DNA of 64,000 bases. It comes from Rhodobacteraceae bacterium QY30. Lineage in GTDB: Bacteria; Pseudomonadota; Alphaproteobacteria; Rhodobacterales; Rhodobacteraceae. The stretch lies in NCBI GenBank assembly GCA_002356635.1, contig CP023454.1:3146501-3210500 (forward strand), read 5' to 3'. Under the pieces are notes generated by a model. The model ran no database searches. It saw nothing but the letters and a program-made list of their open reading frames with translations, and had not been told where the DNA came from. Shown in pieces: positions 52,768 through 60,747 of this stretch (position 1 is the stretch's first letter; every line of letters begins with the position of its first letter). Position numbers and translations under genes: made by a program.

Positions 52768-53376
52768 ATGCCGCTTTTCACGACGTCCGCGCCGCTGCTG
52801 ATGCTGGCCGTGGTCCTGGGATATCTTTTGGGTTCGGTGCCCTTCGGGGTGGTGGTGTCGCGCGCCATGGGCCTGGGGGATCTGCGCAAGATCGGCTCGG
52901 GCAACATCGGGGCGACGAACGTGTTGCGCACCGGGAACAAGCTGGCGGCCTTCCTGACGCTGGTGCTGGACGCAGGCAAGGGCGCGATCGCCGTCCTGAT
53001 CGCGCGGGCGACCCTGGGCGAAGATGCGGCGCAACTGGCCGGGGGCGCGGCGTTCCTTGGGCATCTGTTTCCCGTCTGGCTGGGTTTCAAGGGCGGCAAG
53101 GGGGTGGCCACCTTCCTTGGCACCCTTCTGGCGCTGGCCTTCCCGGTGGGACTGGCGGCCTGCCTGACCTGGCTGTCCGTCGCGCTGCTGGCCCGGATCT
53201 CGTCCTTGTCCGCGCTGGTTGCTGCGGTCGCATCGATTCCCTATGCTTTCCTTCTGAACCGCGCCGAGGTCTCGATCCTGGCGGCCTTCCTGGCGGCGCT
53301 GGTCCTGGTTCGCCACAAGGACAACATCACGCGCCTTCTAGCCGGGACCGAGCCCAGGATTGGCAAGAAAGGCTGA
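52768..53376 (+). CDS. plsY: Acyl-phosphate:glycerol-3-phosphate acyltransferase
   Basis: PlsY transfers an acyl group from acyl-phosphate to glycerol-3-phosphate to make lysophosphatidic acid at the inner membrane. The 202-residue protein has about five membrane segments. The conserved loops are GSVPFGVVVSR, KIGSGNIGATNVLR (the glycerol-3-phosphate loop) and WLGFKGGKGVATFLG. It starts two bases after the pyrX stop, so it is part of that unit. Its substrate glycerol-3-phosphate is also a product of the glp genes at the left of the window. Confidence 0.94.
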   Translation: MPLFTTSAPLLMLAVVLGYLLGSVPFGVVVSRAMGLGDLRKIGSGNIGATNVLRTGNKLAAFLTLVLDAGKGAIAVLIARATLGEDAAQLAGGAAFLGHLFPVWLGFKGGKGVATFLGTLLALAFPVGLAACLTWLSVALLARISSLSALVAAVASIPYAFLLNRAEVSILAAFLAALVLVRHKDNITRLLAGTEPRIGKKG

Positions 53377-53820
53377 ATGATGGGCTTTTTCGAAGCGATC
53401 ACCTCTGTCTTCAACAAGTATGCCACCTTTTCCGGGCGGGCGCCCCGATCGGAGTTCTGGTGGTTCTGGCTGTTCAACATGATCGTCAGCATCGCCATCG
53501 ACGGAAGCGGTATGCGCCATGGCATGAACGGACTTGAACACATGGAGGGGCCGTCGATCCTGTCGACGATCTGGCATCTGGGGGTCTTCATTCCGACGCT
53601 GGCCGTTTCGGTCCGGCGGCTGCATGACACCGACCGCAGCGGCTGGTGGCTGCTGCTTTGGCTGATCCCGGTGATCGGCTGGATCGTGCTTGTGGTGTTC
53701 TATGCCAGCCGCGGCACCGCGGGCGCGAACCGCTTCGGCCCCGATCCGCTGGCGGGCGGCACCGACGGCGGTTCGGACGGCTATGGCCCCTCGTCGATCC
53801 CGCCGGTGTCGCGGCGCTGA
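53377..53820 (+). CDS. DUF805 membrane protein
   Basis: A 147-residue inner-membrane protein of the DUF805 family. The start FFEAITSVFNKYATFSGRAPRSEFWWFWLF is diagnostic, followed by three to four membrane segments, RRLHDTDRSGWWLLLWLIP and a disordered tail. Function is unknown. It begins directly after the plsY stop codon and ends directly before the gshA stop on the other strand, with zero bases between the convergent genes. Two ATG codons, 53377 and 53380, are possible starts. Confidence 0.88.
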   Translation: MMGFFEAITSVFNKYATFSGRAPRSEFWWFWLFNMIVSIAIDGSGMRHGMNGLEHMEGPSILSTIWHLGVFIPTLAVSVRRLHDTDRSGWWLLLWLIPVIGWIVLVVFYASRGTAGANRFGPDPLAGGTDGGSDGYGPSSIPPVSRR

Positions 53821-55167
53821 TTACAGCGCCGCGTCGGTATAAAGCCGGGTCAGATCGCCGCCCCATTCGCCGTGGAAGCGCTGAAGCCAGGTGTCGGCCT
53901 GCACCTGCCCCGAGTTCAGGCTTTCGACCAACGGCGCCAGATGCGCCTCTTCGCCCCGGCCGCGGGCAGCCAGGCCGGCGTGCGACAGGCCGACCGCGGC
54001 GCGAGCCAGGTCCTCCAGCCTGACGCCGTTCGCCTGGCCCTGAAGCGCATCGACCGAGGCCGCCACGCGCAGGCCTTCCCGCGTTTCGGCGTCCAGCCCC
54101 CTGACCAGATCCCAGGCGGCATCCAGTGCGGCGCTGTCATACATCAGCCCGACCCAGAAGGCCGGAAGTGCCACGATATGGCGTTCGGTGCCCACGTCAG
54201 CACCGCGCATCTCGATGTATTTCTTCACCCGCGCTTCGGGGAAAACGGTGGTCATGTGATCAGCCCAGTCGGACAGGGTGGGCTTTTCGCCGGGCAGGGC
54301 GGGCAGTTCGCCCTTCAGGAAATCGCGGAAGCTTTGGCCCAGCGCATCGATATACTTCCCGTCGCGGTAGACGAAGTACATCGGCACATCCAGAACCCAG
54401 TCGACATAAGCCTGAAAGCCCATCCCGTCCTTGAAGGCGAAATCCAGCATCCCCGTCCGCGCGTCATCCAGCCCGCGCCAGATGCGTGACCGCCAGCTTT
54501 TGTGACCATTCACCTTACCTTCGAAGAATGGCGATGACGCAAACAGCGCCGTCGCCACCGGTTGAAGCGCCAGCGCTACGCGCAGCTTCTTCACCATGTC
54601 GGCTTCGGATGCGTAATCCAGGTTCACCTGCACGGTGCAGGTCCGGTACATCATCTGCGTGCCATGGGTGCCGACCCGGCCCATGTAATCGGTCATCAGC
54701 CGATAGCGACCCTTGGGCATCATCGGCATCTGGTCATGGGTCCAGATCGGCGCCGCACCCGCGCCGAAGAACCTTGCCCCCATCGGATCCGCGATCGCGT
54801 GAACCTCGGACAGGTGGTTTTCCAGCTCGGCCTTCACTTCGTTCACGGTAGCAAGCGGTGCGCCCGAAAGCTCGAACTGGCCGCCGGGTTCCAGGCTGAT
54901 GTTGGCGCCGTTCCGCGTCAGGCCGATGATGTTGCCCTGCTCCAGCACTTCGGACCAGCCGAAGCGGTCGCGCAGACCTTCCATCAGCGCCTTGATCGAA
55001 CAGGGGCCGTCATAGGGCAGCGGCAGCAGGGTGTCGGACGAATAGCCGAACTTTTCATGCTCGGTCCCGATGCGCCACTCCGCCGCCGGCTTGCAGCCCG
55101 ACGCGATGTATTCGGCCAGCTGATCGAAGCTTTCGATCGGGCCGCCGCCGGACTGGGGAATGGACAT
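53821..55167 (-). CDS. gshA: Glutamate-cysteine ligase (plant/alphaproteobacterial type)
   Basis: This enzyme makes gamma-glutamylcysteine, the first step of glutathione synthesis; glutathione is needed by Gfa (27052-27618). The 448-residue protein (ATG 55167) is of the GCS2 group used by alphaproteobacteria and plants, not the E. coli GshA group. Motifs include EWRIGTEHEKFGY, GGQFELSGAP, MYRTCTVQVNLDYASEADM and the C-terminal ARGRGEEAHLAPL. An upstream in-frame start at 55227 lacks a better ribosome site. It faces DUF805 tail to tail. Confidence 0.92.
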   Translation of the reverse strand: MSIPQSGGGPIESFDQLAEYIASGCKPAAEWRIGTEHEKFGYSSDTLLPLPYDGPCSIKALMEGLRDRFGWSEVLEQGNIIGLTRNGANISLEPGGQFELSGAPLATVNEVKAELENHLSEVHAIADPMGARFFGAGAAPIWTHDQMPMMPKGRYRLMTDYMGRVGTHGTQMMYRTCTVQVNLDYASEADMVKKLRVALALQPVATALFASSPFFEGKVNGHKSWRSRIWRGLDDARTGMLDFAFKDGMGFQAYVDWVLDVPMYFVYRDGKYIDALGQSFRDFLKGELPALPGEKPTLSDWADHMTTVFPEARVKKYIEMRGADVGTERHIVALPAFWVGLMYDSAALDAAWDLVRGLDAETREGLRVAASVDALQGQANGVRLEDLARAAVGLSHAGLAARGRGEEAHLAPLVESLNSGQVQADTWLQRFHGEWGGDLTRLYTDAAL

Positions 55168-55289
55168 GAAGGGCCTCGGGTGGTTGGATCGGTCAGGACG
55201 GAAGACGTGACTTGTGACAGAAGCCAAGTCAAGTCCGGCCGGGCCGGGCCCGGACCATGAACTCTGTTACGCAGGCCTGTGCAACGGTA

Positions 55290-55817
55290 TCATGAAACCG
55301 GCCGGATGCGCAGCGCGGCCCCCGGCGGACGGGTCCAAAGCGGGCGAAACGTCATCGGGCCGTCCAGCGCCGCCGCTATGCGCGCCATGTCCGCACCGGG
55401 CAGCAGGGCGAAGGCATCGAACAGCACCTCGGCACCCTGCGCCGCAACCGGAACCAGCAGGACTTGCCCGTCCACCTGCTTCAGGCGCCAGTGCCGCTTG
55501 CCATAAAGGTCGATCAGGCGCAGTTCCGCCAGTTCGGCCAATGCGACATAGCCGCCAAAGGTCGGCCCCAGATAGCCGATCTGGCCTTCATCCAGTTCGA
55601 CCATACCGGGGGCCTCGACGGCGCGGGCGAACCGCGCGCGACGCAGCGCCGAAATGCCCCATCCCAGGGCCAGCGACAGGAGCAGCGCCCCCAGCGGCAT
55701 CAGGAGCCACCCCCCCAGCCAGAAGATCCAGCCGCCCAGGACCGCCAGCAACGCCGCCGCCATCGCTTCTCGGAAGGGGCGCAGCTTCTCCTGCAATTCC
55801 GGGCGGATCAGGGACAT
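55290..55817 (-). CDS. Membrane-anchored protein of unknown function
   Basis: A 175-residue protein. Residues 18-58 form two closely spaced hydrophobic helices (AMAAALLAVLGGWIFWLGGW, LLMPLGALLLSLALGWGIS). After them comes a soluble beta-rich domain (FGGYVALAELAELRLIDLYG, WRLKQVDGQVLLVPV). It resembles small alphaproteobacterial hypothetical proteins downstream of rsmE; I cannot name a family. It begins four bases after the rsmE stop, so the two are probably cotranscribed. ATG 55817 is preferred to a start at 55838 inside rsmE. Confidence 0.75.
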   Translation of the reverse strand: MSLIRPELQEKLRPFREAMAAALLAVLGGWIFWLGGWLLMPLGALLLSLALGWGISALRRARFARAVEAPGMVELDEGQIGYLGPTFGGYVALAELAELRLIDLYGKRHWRLKQVDGQVLLVPVAAQGAEVLFDAFALLPGADMARIAAALDGPMTFRPLWTRPPGAALRIRPVS

Positions 55818-55821
55818 GCCG

Positions 55822-56544
55822 CTAGGTCCAGTCGCCAAGGGCCGCCTGCCATAATGTCAACGCGGCGCAGGCGGCCGTGTCGGCGCGCAGGATGCGCGGG
55901 CCGAGAGAGATCGGCGTGACGTGGGAAAGCCCCGAAAGCCGCGCGCGTTCGGAGGGGGAAAAGCCGCCTTCGGGGCCGACCAGGATGGCCCATGGGCCGG
56001 GCGCGGCCCCGGCAAGGGTCGCGGCGGCGCCGGCGCGGCTTTCATCCGCCCACAGGATGCGGCGCCCTTCGTCCCAGCGCGCCAGCAGCTTGTCCAGTTG
56101 CGCCAGATCCTCGACCACCGGGACATGGGTGGCGCCGCACTGCTCGGCCGCCTCAAGCGCGTGGGCCTGAAGCCGGTCCTGCCGGATGCGTTCCGAATTG
56201 GTGAAGTCGGTCTGCACCGGCAGGATTCGCGCCGCGCCCAGTTCGACCGCCTTTTCGACGATGAAATCGGTGCGGGCCTTCTTGACCGGCGCGAAGACCA
56301 GCCACAGGTCGGGCGGCATCCGTTGCGGCGCCGTCTGCTCCTCGCACTCGGCCAGGCCGCCGCGCTTGCCTGCCTGGGCGATTCGCGCCCGCCATTCGCC
56401 ATCCCGGCCGTTGAACAGCAGAACTTGACCCTCCGCGCCCAATCGCATCACCCCGAACAGGTAATGCGCCTGGGCCTCGGTCAGGGGGACGGATTGCCCC
56501 GTCCCCAGCGGATGGTCTACACACAGCCTGATCTTCGCAGTCAT
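55822..56544 (-). CDS. rsmE: 16S rRNA m3U1498 methyltransferase
   Basis: RsmE methylates N3 of U1498 in 16S rRNA. The 240-residue SPOUT enzyme shows the N-terminal PUA-like part (QAHYLFGVMRLGAEGQVLLFNG), KKARTDFIVEKAVELGAARILP and the knot motifs VGPEGGFSPSER and LGPRILRADTAACAALTLWQ. Its start codon is 11 bases from the divergent ubiA start. A small membrane protein gene follows immediately. Confidence 0.95.
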   Translation of the reverse strand: MTAKIRLCVDHPLGTGQSVPLTEAQAHYLFGVMRLGAEGQVLLFNGRDGEWRARIAQAGKRGGLAECEEQTAPQRMPPDLWLVFAPVKKARTDFIVEKAVELGAARILPVQTDFTNSERIRQDRLQAHALEAAEQCGATHVPVVEDLAQLDKLLARWDEGRRILWADESRAGAAATLAGAAPGPWAILVGPEGGFSPSERARLSGLSHVTPISLGPRILRADTAACAALTLWQAALGDWT

Positions 56545-56555
56545 GAGGCGAGTGT

Positions 56556-57521
56556 ATGGCCCCCCTTTCCGAAACGCCAGAGACCGCCGGCCAGGTGGCC
56601 GATGCCCCGCGCGGCAACTGGGTCGACCGGCTTGCCCCGGACTGGAGCCGCCCCTGGCTACGCCTGTCGCGGGCCGACCGGCCGATTGGCACCTGGCTTC
56701 TGCTGCTGCCCTGCTGGTGGGGGCTGGCGCTGGCGGCGACAGAGGACGGCTGGCGCTGGCACGACCTCTGGATCGCGGCCGGCTGCGCGCTGGGGGCCTT
56801 CCTGATGCGTGGCGCGGGCTGTACCTGGAACGACATCACCGACCGCGACTTCGACGCCGCGGTGGCGCGAACGCGGTCGCGCCCCATTCCTTCCGGGCAG
56901 GTGTCGGTCAAGGGCGCCATTGCCTGGATGTTCCTACAGATGGCGCTGTCGGCGGTGATCCTGTTCACGTTCAACCGCACGGCCATCGGATTGGGATTCG
57001 CGTCAATCCTCATCGTGGCGATCTACCCCTTTGCCAAGCGGTTCACCTGGTGGCCGCAGGCCTTCCTGGGCCTGGCCTTCAACTGGGGAGTTCTGCTGGC
57101 CTATGCCGCCCATACCGGCACGGTCAGCTTGGGCGCGGTTCTTCTTTACGCGGCCGGCGTGATCTGGACCCTGTTCTACGACACGATCTACGCCCACCAG
57201 GACAAGGAGGACGACGTGCTGATCGGCGTGAAGTCCACCGCGCGGCTGTTCGGCGCCGCGACGGGCAAGATCCTGTCGGTCTTCATGATTCTGACGATCC
57301 TTCTGATGGCTGGCGCAGTCCTGACCGTGACCCTGCCGCAGGATTCCGTCCTGAAGCTGGTTCTGGGGCTGGCCGCGCCCTGGGCGTTGGGCTGGCATCT
57401 GTGGTGGCAACTGTCGCGACTGGACATCGACGACCCGGACCTTTGCCTGAGGCTGTTTCGCAGCAACCGCGATGCCGGGCTGCTGGCTGCGCTGTTTCTT
57501 GCCGCTGCCGCCCTGCCTTGA
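56556..57521 (+). CDS. ubiA: 4-hydroxybenzoate polyprenyltransferase
   Basis: UbiA joins the polyprenyl diphosphate tail to 4-hydroxybenzoate in ubiquinone synthesis. The 321-residue inner-membrane protein has about eight or nine membrane segments and both aspartate-rich motifs: NDITDRDFD (92-100) and YDTIYAHQDKEDD near residue 208. RTRSRPIPSG follows the first, as in the family. The side chain would come from the synthase at 33920-34921. Only 11 bases separate its ATG from that of divergent rsmE. Confidence 0.95.
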   Translation: MAPLSETPETAGQVADAPRGNWVDRLAPDWSRPWLRLSRADRPIGTWLLLLPCWWGLALAATEDGWRWHDLWIAAGCALGAFLMRGAGCTWNDITDRDFDAAVARTRSRPIPSGQVSVKGAIAWMFLQMALSAVILFTFNRTAIGLGFASILIVAIYPFAKRFTWWPQAFLGLAFNWGVLLAYAAHTGTVSLGAVLLYAAGVIWTLFYDTIYAHQDKEDDVLIGVKSTARLFGAATGKILSVFMILTILLMAGAVLTVTLPQDSVLKLVLGLAAPWALGWHLWWQLSRLDIDDPDLCLRLFRSNRDAGLLAALFLAAAALP

Positions 57522-57576
57522 TTGATCCGGGCGCGGTAAGCCGATAGGCAGACGACGTTCTTTCACGATCAGGCCG

Positions 57577-59682
57577 TTGATGAAGATTCCCGCGAAATTC
57601 GCCACTCCGGCCACCCTTGCCGCCGCGGCCGCGCTTTGTGTGGCGGCGGCCTTCGGCGCCTCGCGGATGATCGAGGCGCGTTCCTCCGAGGCGGTCCGCC
57701 GCGCACTGGCCGAGGCCGGGCACAGCTGGATCACGGTCCAGCCGAGCGGCTTGCAGATCATCCTGACCGGAACCGCGCCGACCGAGGCCAAAAGGTTCAA
57801 CGCCCTGAACATCGCCGCCGGCCAGATCGACAGCGCCCGCCTGCGCGACCGCATGGAGGTTGCCGCGCCGGCCGAAATCCGGCTGCCGGAGTTCTCGCTG
57901 GAACTGTTGCGCAACGAAAGTGGCCTGTCGCTGATCGGCCTGATGCCCGCCAGCACCGACCGGGCGGCGGTGGTTGAAACACTGACCAGCCTGCTGCAAG
58001 GCAAGGGCAAGGTCACCGACATGCTGGAAACCGCCAATTACGCCGCCCCCGAAGGTTGGGACGCGGCGCTGCGCTTTGCCCTTCAGGCGATGCAGGATCT
58101 GCCGCGTGCCAAGATCTCGGTCGCGCCGGGACGGGTGGCCATCGACGCGATCACCGACACTCCGGCAGAAAAGACAGCCCTTCAGACGAAGCTGCGGCGC
58201 AAGGTGCCGGGGGCGGTGCGGCTGACGCTGAACATCTCGGCCCCCCATCCGGTCATCGCGCCCTTCACGCTGCGCCTGGTGGGGGACGGAACCACCGTGC
58301 GATTCGACGCCTGTTCGGCAGACAGCGAGGAAGCCCGCGCCAAGATCCTTGCGGCGGCGGCGGCAGCGGGGATGACGGACCGCACCACCTGCAACATCGG
58401 CCTGGGCGTACCGACGCCGCAATGGGCCGACGCGGCGGTGTTGGGCATTCAGGCGCTGAAAGAGATCGGCAGCGGCTCGATCACCTTTTCGGACGCGGAT
58501 GTGGCACTGATCGCGGATGCGGGCGTTCCGCAGGCCACCTTCGACCGCGCCGTGGGCGAGCTGGAATCGAACCTGCCCGAGGTGTTTTCCCTGCACGCCC
58601 AGCTGACGCCTTCGGCCGCGCCCGCCGACCAGGGGCCGCCCGAATTCAACGCGCTGCTGGCGGCGGATGGCAAGGTGCAGTTGCGCGGCCGCCTTCCCGA
58701 TGCGCTGACCCGTGACGCGACGGACAGCTTTGCCCGGGCGCAGTTCGGGGCCGCCGATGTCTATGCCGCGACCCGTCTGGACGCGAACCTGCCGGAGGGC
58801 TGGCCCGTGCGAGTGCTGGCGGCGATCGAGGCGCTGCGCGAGCTGGCGGACGGATCGGTGACCGTGCAGCCCGACAACATCGTCATCAAGGGGCTTTCGG
58901 GAAAGCCCGACGCCTCGGACAACATCGCGCGGATCCTGTCGTCGAAACTGGGCGAATCGGCCAAGTTCAGCATCGATGTGCGCTACGACAAGAAGCTGGA
59001 CCCGCTGGCGGGGCTTCCCACTGCGCAGGAATGCGTGCAGCAGATCAACGCGGCCCTGACCGAGAAGAAGATCACCTTCGAGCCGGGCTCGGCCACCATC
59101 ACCCGCGATGCGGCGTCGACGCTGGACAAGATCGCGGCGCTGATGAAGAACTGCGCCGACTACCAGATGGAAGTCGGCGGTCACACTGACAGCCAGGGCC
59201 GCGAGGAGATGAACCTCAAGCTTAGTCAGGATCGGGCGCAGGCAGTCATTGCGGCGCTGCAGGGCCGCCGGGTGTTGACCGGCAAGCTTCAGGCCAAGGG
59301 CTACGGCAAGGCGAACCCGATCGCGGACAACGGCACCGAAGCAGGGCGCGAACAGAACCGTCGGATCGAATTCACCCTGACCGGCGCCGACGCGATTGCC
59401 GCGGAGACCTCCCCCGCAACTGCCGCGCCCCCCGCAGCTCCGGACGGGCAGGCCATCAGCCCGCCAACCGAAGCCGCCCCGTCCGGGACGGACAGCGATG
59501 CGGCTGCAGAGCCGCCGATGGACGGCGCCGAGGTGCCCGTGGCGGCCACCGCTGCCGGAACCGCCACACCCGCCGCGGATGCGGCCACCAAAGGCGCGTT
59601 TCCCGTCCAGACACCGCAAAAGAACACGGTCCGCCCCGCCAAGCGCCCTCAGCGCACGGGCGAAGCGTCGACCCAGAACTGA
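57577..59682 (+). CDS. OmpA-family protein with tandem BON-like repeats
   Basis: A 701-residue envelope protein. Residues 1-28 are a signal or anchor segment. Three related units of about 105 residues follow (about 105-210, 229-335, 355-460). Each has a first strand-rich part and a second part beginning with a tryptophan (GW/QW) helix and ending in strands such as GSVTVQPDNIVIKG, like double BON domains. Residues 497-602 form a peptidoglycan-binding OmpA domain with GHTDSQG at 534-540 and NRRIEF. The last 100 residues are an A/P/T-rich tail ending in basic residues. Likely a periplasmic link to the cell wall; the arrangement recalls mycobacterial ArfA. Confidence 0.87.
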   Translation: MMKIPAKFATPATLAAAAALCVAAAFGASRMIEARSSEAVRRALAEAGHSWITVQPSGLQIILTGTAPTEAKRFNALNIAAGQIDSARLRDRMEVAAPAEIRLPEFSLELLRNESGLSLIGLMPASTDRAAVVETLTSLLQGKGKVTDMLETANYAAPEGWDAALRFALQAMQDLPRAKISVAPGRVAIDAITDTPAEKTALQTKLRRKVPGAVRLTLNISAPHPVIAPFTLRLVGDGTTVRFDACSADSEEARAKILAAAAAAGMTDRTTCNIGLGVPTPQWADAAVLGIQALKEIGSGSITFSDADVALIADAGVPQATFDRAVGELESNLPEVFSLHAQLTPSAAPADQGPPEFNALLAADGKVQLRGRLPDALTRDATDSFARAQFGAADVYAATRLDANLPEGWPVRVLAAIEALRELADGSVTVQPDNIVIKGLSGKPDASDNIARILSSKLGESAKFSIDVRYDKKLDPLAGLPTAQECVQQINAALTEKKITFEPGSATITRDAASTLDKIAALMKNCADYQMEVGGHTDSQGREEMNLKLSQDRAQAVIAALQGRRVLTGKLQAKGYGKANPIADNGTEAGREQNRRIEFTLTGADAIAAETSPATAAPPAAPDGQAISPPTEAAPSGTDSDAAAEPPMDGAEVPVAATAAGTATPAADAATKGAFPVQTPQKNTVRPAKRPQRTGEASTQN

Positions 59683-59714
59683 CCCCACATCACGGCATAG
59701 CGGAACGGACGGGC

Positions 59715-60041
59715 ATGAACAGAACCGAATTCATCGTGACGACGGCAATCATCCTGTTCGTCGCCTTCCTTCTGGGCTGGGCAGCATCCTGGCTGATGCA
59801 CCGGATGACGCGGGTAACGCAGACCGACATGAACGAGCTGGACGCGATGGCGCGCGACCTGCACGACGCCGAGGAAACGCGCGACCAGGCGCTGGCCTAC
59901 ATCGAGGAACGCGAGGCCGAGTTGACGGCGCGGGTCCAGCAGACCGAGGCGGAACTGCGCGCGGCGATGGACGGGCTGCGCGACGCCCGCGCCGAAGCCG
60001 AGGAACTGCGTCGCTATATCGAAAAAGCCAACGCCCGTTAG
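59715..60041 (+). CDS. Small membrane-anchored coiled-coil protein
   Basis: A 108-residue protein: one membrane helix at residues 6-27 (FIVTTAIILFVAFLLGWAAS), then a continuous charged coiled-coil from about 35 to 105 with many E, R and A residues (REAELTARVQQTEAELRAAM). It starts 33 bases after the OmpA-family gene in the same direction and is probably cotranscribed. The long coiled-coil suggests a spacer or partner for an envelope protein. No family is recognised. Confidence 0.78.
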   Translation: MNRTEFIVTTAIILFVAFLLGWAASWLMHRMTRVTQTDMNELDAMARDLHDAEETRDQALAYIEEREAELTARVQQTEAELRAAMDGLRDARAEAEELRRYIEKANAR

Positions 60042-60051
60042 GCGCGGCAGA

Positions 60052-60495
60052 TCACCAGCGGCGCAGGGCGTCTTCGTCGGCGTCCTGGGCAGCCACCCAT
60101 TCGGCGCCGTCAGACCCGAATTCCTTCTTCCAGAAGGGTGCGCGCGACTTCAGGTAATCCATCAGGAATTCGGCGGCCTCGAACGCCTCGCCGCGATGCA
60201 GGGCGGCGGTGGCGACCATCATGATCGCCTCGCCCGGCGCGATGGGGCCGTGGCGGTGGATCACCAGCCCCGCCGTCAGGTGCCAGCGGGCCATCGCCTC
60301 GTCCAGGATGGCGGTGACGGCGCGTTCGGTCATGCCGGGATAGTGCTCGATCTCCATCGCCGACAGTCGACCGCCTTCATCGCGGACCCGGCCCAGGAAC
60401 GTGACCACCGCACCCGCCGGACCCGCCTGCCTGGCAAAGGCGTCACTTTCGTCACCATATGAGAAAGGGGACTGCTGAATGCGAACGGTCCGCAT
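60052..60495 (-). CDS. moaE: Molybdopterin synthase catalytic subunit
   Basis: MoaE, with MoaD, inserts the dithiolene sulfurs into precursor Z to make molybdopterin. The 147-residue protein has GAVVTFLGRVRDEGG, IEHYPGMTERA, HRHGPIAPGEAIMMVA and the active-site lysine region SRAPFWKKEFGSDGAEWV. It is three bases downstream of moaD. The product is used by enzymes such as the formate dehydrogenase at the window's left end. Confidence 0.94.
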   Translation of the reverse strand: MRTVRIQQSPFSYGDESDAFARQAGPAGAVVTFLGRVRDEGGRLSAMEIEHYPGMTERAVTAILDEAMARWHLTAGLVIHRHGPIAPGEAIMMVATAALHRGEAFEAAEFLMDYLKSRAPFWKKEFGSDGAEWVAAQDADEDALRRW

Positions 60496-60498
60496 GGC

Positions 60499-60747
60499 TC
60501 AGCCTCCGGTCATCGGGGGGAAGAAGGCCACCTCGCGCACGCCGGCAAGGGGGCTTGTGAACTCGGCCAGCTCCTGATCCAGCGCCACGCGCACCGCACG
60601 GGTGTCGGCGAAGGCGGCGGCGTAGCGTTCTTCGCGGGCGACCAGTTCCGCCACCAGATCGGCGACGGTGGCGGCGGTGGTTTCCACCCGCTCCTTCGGA
60701 AGGCCGATGCGCTCGCGGATCCAGGCGAAATAAAGGACGTCGATCAT
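60499..60747 (-). CDS. moaD: Molybdopterin synthase sulfur carrier subunit
   Basis: MoaD is the small ubiquitin-like sulfur carrier of molybdopterin synthase. The 82-residue protein ends in the required double glycine (FFPPMTGG), which is thiocarboxylated and enters the MoaE active site. The start IDVLYFAWIRERIGLP is typical. The start codon overlaps the pgsA stop by four bases (ATGA). Confidence 0.93.
   Translation of the reverse strand: MIDVLYFAWIRERIGLPKERVETTAATVADLVAELVAREERYAAAFADTRAVRVALDQELAEFTSPLAGVREVAFFPPMTGG

Noticed and set aside
57283-59688. An 801-codon open frame on the minus strand opposite the OmpA-family gene
   Set aside because: The plus-strand frame has a signal peptide, repeats and an OmpA domain; the minus-strand product is G/R-rich with no domain.
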